Source: Myxococcota bacterium (GTDB taxonomy: Bacteria; Myxococcota_A; UBA9160; PR03). From it: 9,165 bases of DNA. Positions 1-6,095 of this stretch are shown here, piece by piece. Every line of letters starts with the position of its first letter. The first letter of the stretch is position 1. The stretch spans positions 1 through 9,165 of the forward strand of contig JASJBO010000307.1 of the NCBI GenBank assembly GCA_030066475.1. Reading direction: 5' to 3'. The notes beneath the pieces were generated by a model. The model made no database searches, was not told where the DNA came from, and worked only from the letters and a program-made list of their open reading frames with translations. The translations under genes and the position numbers were made by a program.

Positions 1-1283
1 GATCGCACGGCCGGCTCGGCGCCCGCATGCCCAAGGGCATCCTGCTGGTGGGGCCGCCGGGCACCGGCAAGACGCTGCTGGCGCGCGCCGTGGCGGGCGA
101 GGCCGGGGTGCCGTTCTTCTCGATCAGCGGCTCCGAGTTCGTCGAGATGTTCGTGGGCGTGGGCGCGGCGCGCGTGCGCGACCTGTTCGAGCAGGCGCGC
201 GCCAAGGCGCCGTGCATCATCTTCGTCGACGAGCTGGACGCGCTGGGCCGCGCGCGCGGCGCACAGCCGGGCATGGGCGGCCACGACGAGAAGGAGCAGA
301 CCCTGAACCAGCTCCTGGTCGAGCTCGACGGCTTCGATCCGAGCTCGGGGATCGTGCTGCTCGCCGCCACCAACCGTCCCGAGATCCTCGACCCCGCGCT
401 GCTGCGCGCGGGGCGCTTCGACCGCCAGGTGCTGCTCGACCGCCCCGACCGCGTCGGGCGCGTGGCCATCCTGCGCGTGCACCTGCGCCGCGTGCTCCTG
501 GCGCCGGGCGTCGAGGTCGAGCCGATCGCGGCCCTGACGCCCGGCTTCACCGGCGCCGACCTCGCGAACCTGGTGAACGAGGCGGCCCTGGTGGCGACCC
601 GCCGCGGCGGCGAAGCCGTCGAGATGGCCGACTTCACGGCCGCGGTGGAGCGCATCGTGGCCGGCCTGGAGAAGCGCAACCGCGTGCTCAACCCGCTCGA
701 GCGCGAGATCGTCGCCCACCACGAGATGGGACACGCGCTGGTGGCGGCGGCGCTGCCCGGCGCCGATCCGGTCCACAAGGTGTCGATCATCCCGCGCGGG
801 ATCGGCGCCCTGGGCTACACGCTCCAGCGACCCACCGAGGACCGCTACCTGATGACGCAGGCCGAGATGGAGGCGAAGCTCGCCGTGCTGCTCGGCGGGC
901 GCGCGGCCGAGGACCTGGTCTACGGCCACCTCTCGACGGGCGCCGCCGACGACCTGGCGCGCGCCACCGACATCGCGCGCAGCATGGTGACCCGCTACGC
1001 CATGGTTCCCGAGCTGGGCCACGCCACCTACGGCGAGGACGCCGCCGGCTTCCTGGGTCCGGTGCCCGCGGCGCTGCCGACCCGGCGCTACAGCGAGGCG
1101 ACCGCCCGCGAGATCGACTGCGCCGTGCGCGACATCGTCGAACGCGCATTCGCGCGAGCGCGGGCCGTGCTCGCGCGCAACCGCGAGCTGCTCGAGACCA
1201 GCGCGCGCGAGCTGCTGGAGCGGGAGACGCTCGCGGAGCCGGCGCTGCGCGGCTACTTCGAGAAGGTGGAGGCCGGCTCGTAG
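1..1283 (+). CDS. ftsH: FtsH-type ATP-dependent zinc metalloprotease, 5'-truncated by the window edge
   Basis: Membrane-anchored AAA+ protease that unfolds and degrades membrane and short-lived cytosolic proteins, normally as a hexamer. The first complete in-frame codon is at 3. The N-terminal membrane part lies outside, leaving about 426 of a usual 600-650 residues. Counting from the internal Met at 27: Walker A GPPGTGKT (9-16), Walker B IIFVDE near nt 216-233, second region of homology [20 protein letters not shown] (nt 366-425), and zinc motif HEMGH (232-236, nt 720-734). A likely third zinc ligand is the second Asp of GAADD (about 309). The family usually has HEAGH. HEMGH, with the nearby [10 protein letters not shown] and PTEDRYLMT, recalls a paralogous FtsH class rather than the housekeeping form; that subgrouping is from memory. 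The C-terminus stops soon after the peptidase helices (ending FEKVEAGS), without a long tail. All catalytic motifs are intact. The 287 bp after it hold no gene, so it probably ends its transcript. Confidence 0.95.
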   Translation, partial: SHGRLGARMPKGILLVGPPGTGKTLLARAVAGEAGVPFFSISGSEFVEMFVGVGAARVRDLFEQARAKAPCIIFVDELDALGRARGAQPGMGGHDEKEQTLNQLLVELDGFDPSSGIVLLAATNRPEILDPALLRAGRFDRQVLLDRPDRVGRVAILRVHLRRVLLAPGVEVEPIAALTPGFTGADLANLVNEAALVATRRGGEAVEMADFTAAVERIVAGLEKRNRVLNPLEREIVAHHEMGHALVAAALPGADPVHKVSIIPRGIGALGYTLQRPTEDRYLMTQAEMEAKLAVLLGGRAAEDLVYGHLSTGAADDLARATDIARSMVTRYAMVPELGHATYGEDAAGFLGPVPAALPTRRYSEATAREIDCAVRDIVERAFARARAVLARNRELLETSARELLERETLAEPALRGYFEKVEAGS

Positions 1284-1417
1284 CGCCGCGCCGCGTCGCC
1301 AGATTGGATCCATTCGGCGGTCTCGTCGTGGACCTTTCTCGGGACCGGCGGACGGGACATCCTGACGGCGTCGGGGCGCCGCGGACCACCTGGAGGTCTG
1401 CGCGCCAGAAGACCCTT

Positions 1418-1459
1418 GCAAGCGCCCGGAGGGCGCGCGCAGTGAGGCGAAGCCGAACG
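1418..1459. repeat. 42-bp direct repeat, copy 1
   Basis: It is identical over 42 bases to 1505-1546. It begins GCAAGCGCCCGGAGGGCGCG and ends GAGGCGAAGCCGAACG. Inside is a perfect 6-bp stem with a 3-base loop (GCGCCC-GGA-GGGCGC, 1422-1436), followed by a short GGC-GAA-GCC stem-loop, so the RNA or single strand could fold into two small hairpins. Flanking bases differ between the copies on both sides, so 42 bp is the full exact match. It may belong to a dispersed intergenic (REP-like) family; nothing here proves that. Confidence 0.9.
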
Positions 1460-1504
1460 CAGCAACGGAGAAGCCAGGACTCCGCGCATCGCCCTCCCAC
1501 CCCC

Positions 1505-1546
1505 GCAAGCGCCCGGAGGGCGCGCGCAGTGAGGCGAAGCCGAACG
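1505..1546. repeat. 42-bp direct repeat, copy 2
   Basis: Exact second copy of 1418-1459, with start-to-start spacing of 87 bp and 45 unrelated bases between the copies. It carries the same 6-bp stem (GCGCCC-GGA-GGGCGC, 1509-1523). It ends 10 bases before the Shine-Dalgarno sequence of the GST-like gene, so it would lie in that gene's leader if transcription starts upstream. No target-site duplication or transposase is visible. Confidence 0.9.
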
Positions 1547-1570
1547 AAGTCAAACCGGAAGGAGTCCGCC

Positions 1571-2269
1571 GTGAAGCTCTACTCGGGTCCGCTCAGCCTG
1601 TTCACCGCCAAGGTCCGCATCGCGTTGGCCGAGAAGGGAATTCCCTACGAGCGCGTCGACGTCGGCTGGAGCCTCCGCGACCGCTACCTGCCCCACCACC
1701 CGGAGGTGGCGGCGCTCAATCCCAAGCGCGAGGTGCCGGTGCTGGTGGACGGCGACGTCGTCGTCTACGACTCGACCGTGATCCTCGAGTACCTCGAGGA
1801 CGCGGCTCCCGAGTCGCCGCTGTACCCGCGCGACGCCGCGGAGCGCGCCCTCTGCCGCCAGCTCGAGGCTGCGGCCGACGAGATCGTGTTCGCGCCGCTG
1901 TGGGACCTGATCGAGGAGGCCTTCTATCCCGCGGCCGACGGCTCGCGCGATACCGAACGCCTGGCCGCGGCCCACGCCGCGCTCGCCGAGCAGCACGCAG
2001 GTCTCGACGCGCAGCTCGCCGGCCGCGAGTTCCTGTGCGACGCGTTCAGCGTCGCCGACATCGCGACCTTCGTGATGCTGAACGCCGCCGCGACGCTCGG
2101 CGCGCCGCCCGCCGAGTCGCACACCGCGCTGCGCGCCTGGCTCGACCGGATGGGCGCCCGCCCCGCCGTGCGCGAGGAGGTCGAAGGCATGCAGCGCTTC
2201 GTGGCCGGCATCCTGGCGGAGGCGGCTGCGGCAGCCCCGGAGGCGGACGCCGCACACGCCGCCACCTGA
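1571..2269 (+). CDS. Glutathione S-transferase-like protein
   Basis: A 232-residue cytosolic protein of normal GST length. The N-terminal thioredoxin-like half (1-78) starts MKLYSGPLSLFTAKVRIALA. Ser5 or Ser9 is in the place of the catalytic Ser/Cys/Tyr. Val55-Pro56 (REVPVLVDG) supplies the cis-proline loop, and Asp67-Ser68 (YDSTVILEYLE) is the usual contact for the glutamyl part of glutathione. The C-terminal helical half contains FSVADIATF (159-167), the conserved folding motif. The family conjugates glutathione to electrophiles or acts as a reductase or isomerase; the substrate cannot be read here. The frame is open far upstream, so the start is chosen from homology and from GGAAGGAG (about 1557-1564), 6 bases before GTG. 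The C-terminal tail is Ala-rich and probably disordered. The neighbours give no pathway link. The fold is secure; the class is not. Confidence 0.9.
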   Translation: MKLYSGPLSLFTAKVRIALAEKGIPYERVDVGWSLRDRYLPHHPEVAALNPKREVPVLVDGDVVVYDSTVILEYLEDAAPESPLYPRDAAERALCRQLEAAADEIVFAPLWDLIEEAFYPAADGSRDTERLAAAHAALAEQHAGLDAQLAGREFLCDAFSVADIATFVMLNAAATLGAPPAESHTALRAWLDRMGARPAVREEVEGMQRFVAGILAEAAAAAPEADAAHAAT

Positions 2270-2284
2270 GTCGGGGGCATGAGC

Positions 2285-2290
2285 TAGCCT
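2285..2290 (+). promoter_or_regulatory. Possible -10 element (TAGCCT) for the lytic transglycosylase gene
   Basis: TAGCCT matches the TANNNT form of a sigma70-type -10 box in otherwise A/T-poor DNA just after the GST stop. It would start transcription near 2297, immediately before the inverted repeat at 2304-2358. No -35 hexamer is recognisable at the usual spacing. Similar isolated TANNNT boxes precede three other + strand genes here. Confidence 0.25.
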
Positions 2291-2303
2291 GCGGCCCACG
2301 TCC

Positions 2304-2358
2304 CCGCGCGGCCCCACTCGGATCGAGCGCGGAGGGCTCAACATCCGGGGCCGCGCGG
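2304..2358 (+). promoter_or_regulatory. 12-bp perfect inverted repeat in the leader of the lytic transglycosylase gene
   Basis: CCGCGCGGCCCC (2304-2315) is the exact reverse complement of GGGGCCGCGCGG (2347-2358), with 31 bases between them. Within the loop, CTCG-GAT-CGAG can form a small inner hairpin, and the right arm overlaps a 12-bp self-palindrome (GGCCGCGCGGCC, 2349-2360). There is no T tract, so it is not a standard intrinsic terminator. It could close the GST transcript, protect or control the leader of the next gene, or be a protein-binding site. Part of the pairing may simply reflect high GC. Confidence 0.45.
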
Positions 2359-2386
2359 CCGATGCGCGTGCGGACGAGGAGGCCCG

Positions 2387-4015
2387 TTGACCCGCTGCTC
2401 CCGCCAGCCCCGCCGCGCGCGGAAGGGCCGCCGCTCCGCGCGGCTGCAGGCCCTGGCGTGGCTCGGGTGCCTCGCACTGGCCGTCGGCTGCGCCTCGCCG
2501 GCCCCCCCGCCCGCGCCGCCGCCGGCCATGGAGCCCGCTCGCGCCGCCGCGCCCGAGCCCGACCCGGCACCGGCCGCCGACCCGGTGCCCGCCGCCCCCG
2601 TCGACGTCTGGGAGCGGGTCCGGCTCGGCTTCCAGCTCGAGCCGGTCGAGCAGCCGCGGATCGACCGCGAGCTGGCGCGCTACCTGCGCGATCGCGAGTC
2701 GCTCGAGCGGGTGTTCGGCCGCGCCGAGCCGTTCCTCTACCACATCGCCGAGGCGCTCGAGGAGCGCGGCATGCCACTCGAGCTGGCGCTGCTCCCGATG
2801 GTCGAGAGCGCCTACGACCCGTTCGCCTACTCGCACGGCCGCGCCTCCGGCTTGTGGCAGTTCATCCCGGGGACGGGCCGCCGCTACGGGCTCGCCCAGA
2901 ACTGGTGGTACGACGGGCGCCGTGACGTCACCGAGTCGACGCGCGCCGCCCTCGACTACCTGCAGAAGCTGGCCGGCGACTTCGACGGCGACTGGCTGCT
3001 GGCCGTGGCGGGCTACAACTCGGGCGAGGGCAACGTGCGCAAGGCGATCCGCCGCAACGAGCGCGGCAGCCGGCCCACCGACTTCTGGAACCTGAAGCTC
3101 CCGCGAGAGACCCGCGCCTACGTGCCGAGGCTGCTGGCCCTGCAGCGCGTGGTGCGCGATCCCTCCCGCTACGACATCACGCTGGCCCCGGTGGCCAACG
3201 AGCCCTGGTTCGAGACGGTGGCCGTGGACGGCCAGATCGACCTGTCGGTCGCCGCCGATCTCGCCGGGCTCGACACCGACGCGCTGTCGCGACTCAACGC
3301 GGGCTTCAACCGCTGGGCCACGCCGCCGGACGGTCCGCACCGGCTGCTGGTTCCCGTCGCCAGGGCCCCCGCGCTGCAGGCCGGGCTCGAAGCGCTGCCG
3401 CCCGAGCAGCGCGTGCGCTGGCAGCGTCATCGCATCCGCCGCGGTGACACGCTCGGCGGCATCGCCCGGCGCTACGGCACCACGGTCGCCGTGATCCGCC
3501 GCGCGAACGGCGTGCGCGGCAGCCGCATCCGCGCGGGCGATCACCTGCTGATCCCGACCGCGACGCGCAGCCTCGCGGCGTACGGCCGGAGCCAGGACGC
3601 GCGGCTCGCCGAGACGCTCGCCGCGTCGTCCGATGGTCTCCGCTACCGCGTGCGCCCGGGCGACACGCTGTGGGACATCGCCCGCGCGCACGACGTGAGC
3701 GTGCGCGCGCTGGCGCGCTGGAACGGCATGGCGCCGGGCGACCCGCTGTCGGTCGGGCGCGAGCTGCGCATCCGCCAGCCGGCCCGCACGGCGAGGACGT
3801 CGCCGGCGTCCGCCTCGCCGGTGCCCGGCGGCCCCGTGCGGCGCATCCACTACGTCGTGCGCCGCGGCGACTCGCTGTGGCGGATCTCCTCGCGTTTCGG
3901 GGTGAGCGTCGAGGCGTTGCGCGGCTGGAACCGCCTGGGACGCGGCGGCGTGCTGCGCCCCGGCCAGAAGCTGGTGCTCTACGTCGACGTGACGCAGCAG
4001 TCCGCTGGCGGCTGA
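2387..4015 (+). CDS. mltD: MltD-like membrane-bound lytic murein transglycosylase, lipoprotein with three LysM domains
   Basis: Cleaves the MurNAc-GlcNAc bond of peptidoglycan with formation of 1,6-anhydroMurNAc, acting in the periplasm from a lipid anchor. It has 542 residues. Lipoprotein signal: Arg-rich N-region, hydrophobic LQALAWLGCLALAVGC, lipobox AVGC with Cys35. A Pro/Ala-rich linker (about 37-72) follows. The SLT domain has catalytic Glu140 in LLPMVESAYDPFAYS, then SGLWQFIPGTGRRYGL and AVAGYNSGEGNV (207-218). Three LysM peptidoglycan-binding domains follow, at about 348-395, 418-465 and 487-535, each with an RRGDTL/RPGDTLW-type motif. Family members often have two or more LysM copies. 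The start is TTG, supported by GAGGAGG at 2376-2382 (only 4 bases away) and by the complete signal peptide; ATG 2362 and GTG 2368 are out of frame. The TAXI-type gene follows after 81 bp. Confidence 0.93.
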   Translation: MTRCSRQPRRARKGRRSARLQALAWLGCLALAVGCASPAPPPAPPPAMEPARAAAPEPDPAPAADPVPAAPVDVWERVRLGFQLEPVEQPRIDRELARYLRDRESLERVFGRAEPFLYHIAEALEERGMPLELALLPMVESAYDPFAYSHGRASGLWQFIPGTGRRYGLAQNWWYDGRRDVTESTRAALDYLQKLAGDFDGDWLLAVAGYNSGEGNVRKAIRRNERGSRPTDFWNLKLPRETRAYVPRLLALQRVVRDPSRYDITLAPVANEPWFETVAVDGQIDLSVAADLAGLDTDALSRLNAGFNRWATPPDGPHRLLVPVARAPALQAGLEALPPEQRVRWQRHRIRRGDTLGGIARRYGTTVAVIRRANGVRGSRIRAGDHLLIPTATRSLAAYGRSQDARLAETLAASSDGLRYRVRPGDTLWDIARAHDVSVRALARWNGMAPGDPLSVGRELRIRQPARTARTSPASASPVPGGPVRRIHYVVRRGDSLWRISSRFGVSVEALRGWNRLGRGGVLRPGQKLVLYVDVTQQSAGG

Positions 4016-4029
4016 GGACGACGGGTCGC

Positions 4030-4035
4030 TAAGGT
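4030..4035 (+). promoter_or_regulatory. Possible -10 element (TAAGGT) for the TAXI-type gene
   Basis: TAAGGT fits TANNNT and lies 15 bases after the preceding stop codon and 61 bases before the next start. No -35 box is recognisable in the GC-rich end of the upstream gene. A transcript from here would carry the hairpin at 4056-4078 in its leader. Confidence 0.2.
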
Positions 4036-4055
4036 TCTCGGTCAGCCTGAAGGCA

Positions 4056-4078
4056 GCGCGCTCGCCCTGCGAGCGCGT
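4056..4078 (+). terminator. Strong GC hairpin between the transglycosylase and TAXI-type genes (terminator or leader structure)
   Basis: CGCGCTCG (4057-4064) pairs perfectly with CGAGCGCG (4070-4077) around a 5-base CCCTG loop, with a further G-T wobble at the base (4056/4078). No T run follows; instead the sequence goes into GAGAAAGGAG, the ribosome-binding site of the next gene, 4 bases after the stem. It may attenuate read-through, act as a mRNA processing boundary or limit RBS access. A classical intrinsic terminator is unlikely. Confidence 0.4.
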
Positions 4079-4096
4079 GCGAGAAAGGAGCGGTGG

Positions 4097-4972
4097 ATGC
4101 GGCGGATTCTCGGGTGGACCCTCGCACTGGGCGCGACGGTGCTGCTGGCATCGGCAGCCCAGGCGCAGGTCTTCTTCGTGAGCTCGGGCGAGCCCGGGGG
4201 CTACTACCACGGCGTGGCCGGCCGTCTCGTCTCCGTCCTCGACCAGGAGGGGCTGAAGGGCGAGCGGGTCTCGAGCGAGGGCTCGCTCCAGAACCTCGCG
4301 CGGCTCCACGATGCGGCGAGCCCCGTCAACGTGGCGCTCGCGCAGGCGGACGCGCTGCGCAAGTACCTCGACGAGAACCCGGGCTTCGCGCAGAAGATGC
4401 TCGTGATCGACGACGTCGGCCGCGAGTGCGTGGTCCTGATCACGCCGAAGAAGGGCGGGATCGAGAGCGCGGCAGACCTCAAGAAGGAGTCCGGCAAGAA
4501 GCTGTCGATCTCGGGCCCGGAGAGCGGCCCGGCGGTGACCTTCCAGCTGATGACCCAGCTCGAGCCGGCCTTCGGCAACACGCCCGTCGTCTACCAGGAT
4601 CCCATGGAGGCCCTGCTCCAGCTGCGGATGCCGGCGGCCCCGGTCCCGCTCGCGGCGCTCATGCTGGTGCAGCGGCCGCGCAGCCCCTCGTCGGCCATGG
4701 AGATCGTGATCGCCCAGCTGGACGAGTACAAGATCGCCCCGGTTCGCCCCGGCGAGCTCGAGACCTCGAGGCTGCCCAACGAGCAGCCCGTCTATACCTT
4801 CGAGACCGTCACGAGCGGCTTCGGGCGCGATCACACCGTGAGCTACGAGACGATCTGCACGCGCGGCCTGCTGGTGGGCTCGAAGGACAAGCTCACCAAG
4901 GACCAGCGCCACAGCCTGGCGCAGATCCTGCTCAAGTCCGGGCGCTTCATCGCGCCGGGCCGCCCGCGCTAG
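4097..4972 (+). CDS. TAXI-family (TRAP-type) periplasmic solute-binding protein, orphan
   Basis: A 291-residue exported protein. The signal peptide is MRRILGWTLALGATVLLASA with cleavage likely after AQA (23/24). The mature start, VFFVSSGEPGGYYHGVAGRL, has the Gly-rich G-x-x-GGYY segment typical of TAXI solute receptors of TRAP transporters. SLQNLARL and VNVALAQADALRKYL resemble their ligand-lobe segments. In the family, the protein binds carboxylates or amino acids and delivers them to a DctQ/DctM-type permease. No permease gene or fused membrane domain is nearby, and the protein is somewhat shorter than the usual 310-330 residues, so it may serve a distant permease or act as a sensor or scavenger. 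ATG 4097 is preceded by GGAG at 4087-4090. A 14-bp palindrome spans its stop codon. The family call is moderately sure; the ligand is unknown. Confidence 0.7.
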   Translation: MRRILGWTLALGATVLLASAAQAQVFFVSSGEPGGYYHGVAGRLVSVLDQEGLKGERVSSEGSLQNLARLHDAASPVNVALAQADALRKYLDENPGFAQKMLVIDDVGRECVVLITPKKGGIESAADLKKESGKKLSISGPESGPAVTFQLMTQLEPAFGNTPVVYQDPMEALLQLRMPAAPVPLAALMLVQRPRSPSSAMEIVIAQLDEYKIAPVRPGELETSRLPNEQPVYTFETVTSGFGRDHTVSYETICTRGLLVGSKDKLTKDQRHSLAQILLKSGRFIAPGRPR

Positions 4973-4977
4973 CGCGG
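4964..4977. repeat. 14-bp perfect palindrome across the TAG stop of the TAXI-type gene
   Basis: CCGCGCTAGCGCGG reads the same on both strands, and the stop codon TAG (4970-4972) sits in its middle. As RNA it could form a 5-bp stem with a 4-base loop. There is no T tract, so termination is doubtful. It may be chance in such GC-rich DNA, or a dyad for a protein. Confidence 0.4.
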
Positions 4978-5002
4978 CACGGCGCGTCGGCACGGCCTGG
5001 TC

Positions 5003-5008
5003 TAGGGT
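5003..5008 (+). promoter_or_regulatory. Possible -10 element (TAGGGT) directly upstream of the PEP-CTERM gene
   Basis: TAGGGT ends 7 bases before the ATG at 5016, so a transcript from this box would begin at or next to the start codon. That fits the absence of a good Shine-Dalgarno sequence (only CCCCC precedes the ATG) and suggests a leaderless or near-leaderless mRNA. No -35 box is seen. Confidence 0.3.
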
Positions 5009-5015
5009 TGCCCCC

Positions 5016-6068
5016 ATGGGCGGCGGACCCGAGAGAGAATTCGCCCGCGTGCTGGCGTGTCTCGCCGTGCTGCTCGTGAGCGGGGGCGTCGCCGGCGCCT
5101 CCGATCGCGACGCAGACGGGGTCCGGGATGCCGCCGTCGAGCCCTTTCCCCGGCTCCACGACGGCGACCTCCTGCTCGTCTCGGGGTCCTCCATCCAGCA
5201 CCTCGACGTTCGGTCGATGGAGTTGACGAAGCTGTCCTGGGGCGCTCCGTTCCGGGTTCGCGAGGTGCAGGTCGGTGCGGACGGCACCATCTATGCGCTC
5301 GCCTGGGACGGCATCTTCGAGATCGATCCGCGCACCGGGGAGCGCGCGCTGGTGGCCTTGCTCGACAGCCGCACGGCGCACTCGCTCACCGTCGACGGCG
5401 ACGGGCACCTGCTCGTGCTCGCCTCGGAGAGCGTGGTGCGCGTCGATCCGCGCGACGGCTCGGTCGAGCGGCTCTTCGAACGCGTCGCCTTCTCGGGGCT
5501 GACGGCGGCGGGCGGAGCCCTGTTCGCGGTCTTCCCGGGCTACGACTGGATCACGTTGTCTCGCACCGACGAGCTGCTGCGCCTCGACGCCGACAAGGAC
5601 GAGATGCTCCGGGTCCACGGCGGCGACGAGTGGCGCTGCGGGCAGTTCGCGACGTGCTTCGGCGAGCCGATCCCCACGTCCCAACGCGTCTGGGCGATCG
5701 ACGAGTCCCGCCTGCTCGTCGGGGGAGGGTGGTGGAGCGGGAGGGACTTCCAGCTCGTCTCGCTCGACCCGGTGGCGGTCGACTACCTCACCTTCGACGA
5801 GGGGTTGATGTTGGAGGGCGCCGCTCGGGTCCCGACGAGCGAGGACGCCGTGTACCTCGTGACCAGCGAGGACGTGGTCGTCGAATACGATCTCTCGACG
5901 CGGGCGCAGCGCATCTTGTATCGTGCGCCCGAGTGGCGCGAGTTCGTGGACGTGGCCGTGGTCGCCGGCGTTCCCGAGCCGGGGCGCGGGGAGCTCGGGC
6001 TGGTGGCGCTCTCCTGCCTGGCCGCGCTCGCGCGCCGCGGCTCGGCGCGGGCGCCCGCCCGCCGTTGA
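5016..6068 (+). CDS. Secreted beta-propeller-like protein with a PEP-CTERM sorting signal
   Basis: A 350-residue protein without a specific known name. The N-terminus has a signal peptide (hydrophobic about 9-27, cleavage likely near VAGAS). The mature start carries DRDADGVRD (30-38), matching the D-x-D-x-D-G-x-x-D calcium-binding loop of EF-hand and thrombospondin type 3 repeats. The body has degenerate repeats of about 40 residues, such as VGADGTIYALAWDGIFEIDP (86-105) and VDGDGHLLVLASESVVRVDP (126-145), the pattern of a beta-propeller or NHL/quinoprotein-like fold. The C-terminus is a PEP-CTERM signal: VPEP (319-322), hydrophobic ELGLVALSCLAALA (326-339), then Arg-rich RRGSARAPARR. In known systems exosortase cleaves at PEP and the protein is exported to the surface or matrix. 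No exosortase gene lies in this window. Cys208 and Cys214 may form a disulfide. The start is favoured by the signal peptide, though it has no clear Shine-Dalgarno sequence. It converges on the serine hydrolase gene with a 27-bp gap. Confidence 0.85.
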   Translation: MGGGPEREFARVLACLAVLLVSGGVAGASDRDADGVRDAAVEPFPRLHDGDLLLVSGSSIQHLDVRSMELTKLSWGAPFRVREVQVGADGTIYALAWDGIFEIDPRTGERALVALLDSRTAHSLTVDGDGHLLVLASESVVRVDPRDGSVERLFERVAFSGLTAAGGALFAVFPGYDWITLSRTDELLRLDADKDEMLRVHGGDEWRCGQFATCFGEPIPTSQRVWAIDESRLLVGGGWWSGRDFQLVSLDPVAVDYLTFDEGLMLEGAARVPTSEDAVYLVTSEDVVVEYDLSTRAQRILYRAPEWREFVDVAVVAGVPEPGRGELGLVALSCLAALARRGSARAPARR

Positions 6069-6082
6069 GCCCGGGATGGCTC
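6067..6082. terminator. Weak hairpin in the convergent gene junction
   Basis: GAGCC (6067-6071) pairs with GGCTC (6078-6082) around a 6-base loop. It overlaps the stop codon of the PEP-CTERM gene and lies before the stop of the opposing gene at 6096. The stem is short and lacks a T tract on either strand, so a role as a bidirectional terminator is only a guess from its position. Confidence 0.2.
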
Positions 6083-6095
6083 GGGGCGCGCGGCC

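Larger units (their letters stand above)
1284..1570. other. Non-coding spacer between FtsH and the GST-like gene
   Basis: No convincing gene is present. The frame of the downstream GST gene is open right through this spacer and back into FtsH, but the translated text is Arg/Ala/Ser-rich and low in complexity, as expected from GC-rich non-coding DNA. Its most notable content is a pair of identical 42-bp direct repeats (listed separately). A Shine-Dalgarno sequence, GGAAGGAG, sits at about 1557-1564 at its right end. I found no clear rho-independent terminator with a T tract after FtsH and no strong sigma70-type promoter. Confidence 0.7.

Noticed and set aside
1418..1546. A CRISPR array
   Set aside because: Only two repeats are present, each 42 bp, with a single 45-base spacer, no third copy and no cas gene nearby.
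212..1570. Long upstream extension of the GST frame running back through the spacer into FtsH
   Set aside because: The extension overlaps FtsH in another frame and is Arg-rich low-complexity text. The GTG at 1571 has a good ribosome-binding site and gives a standard GST N-terminus.
1550..5290. A 1246-codon open frame on the - strand
   Set aside because: It lies antisense to three well-supported genes. Its translation is Arg/Ala/Gly/His-rich without domain order. Long antisense frames are expected where third codon positions are nearly all G or C.
4097..6068. A linked transport-and-sensing operon or new envelope system of transglycosylase, TAXI protein and PEP-CTERM protein
   Set aside because: The genes have separate ribosome-binding sites, gaps of 43-81 bp, possible own promoters and no shared pathway. 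Adjacency alone does not support a system; conserved neighbourhood in relatives would be needed.
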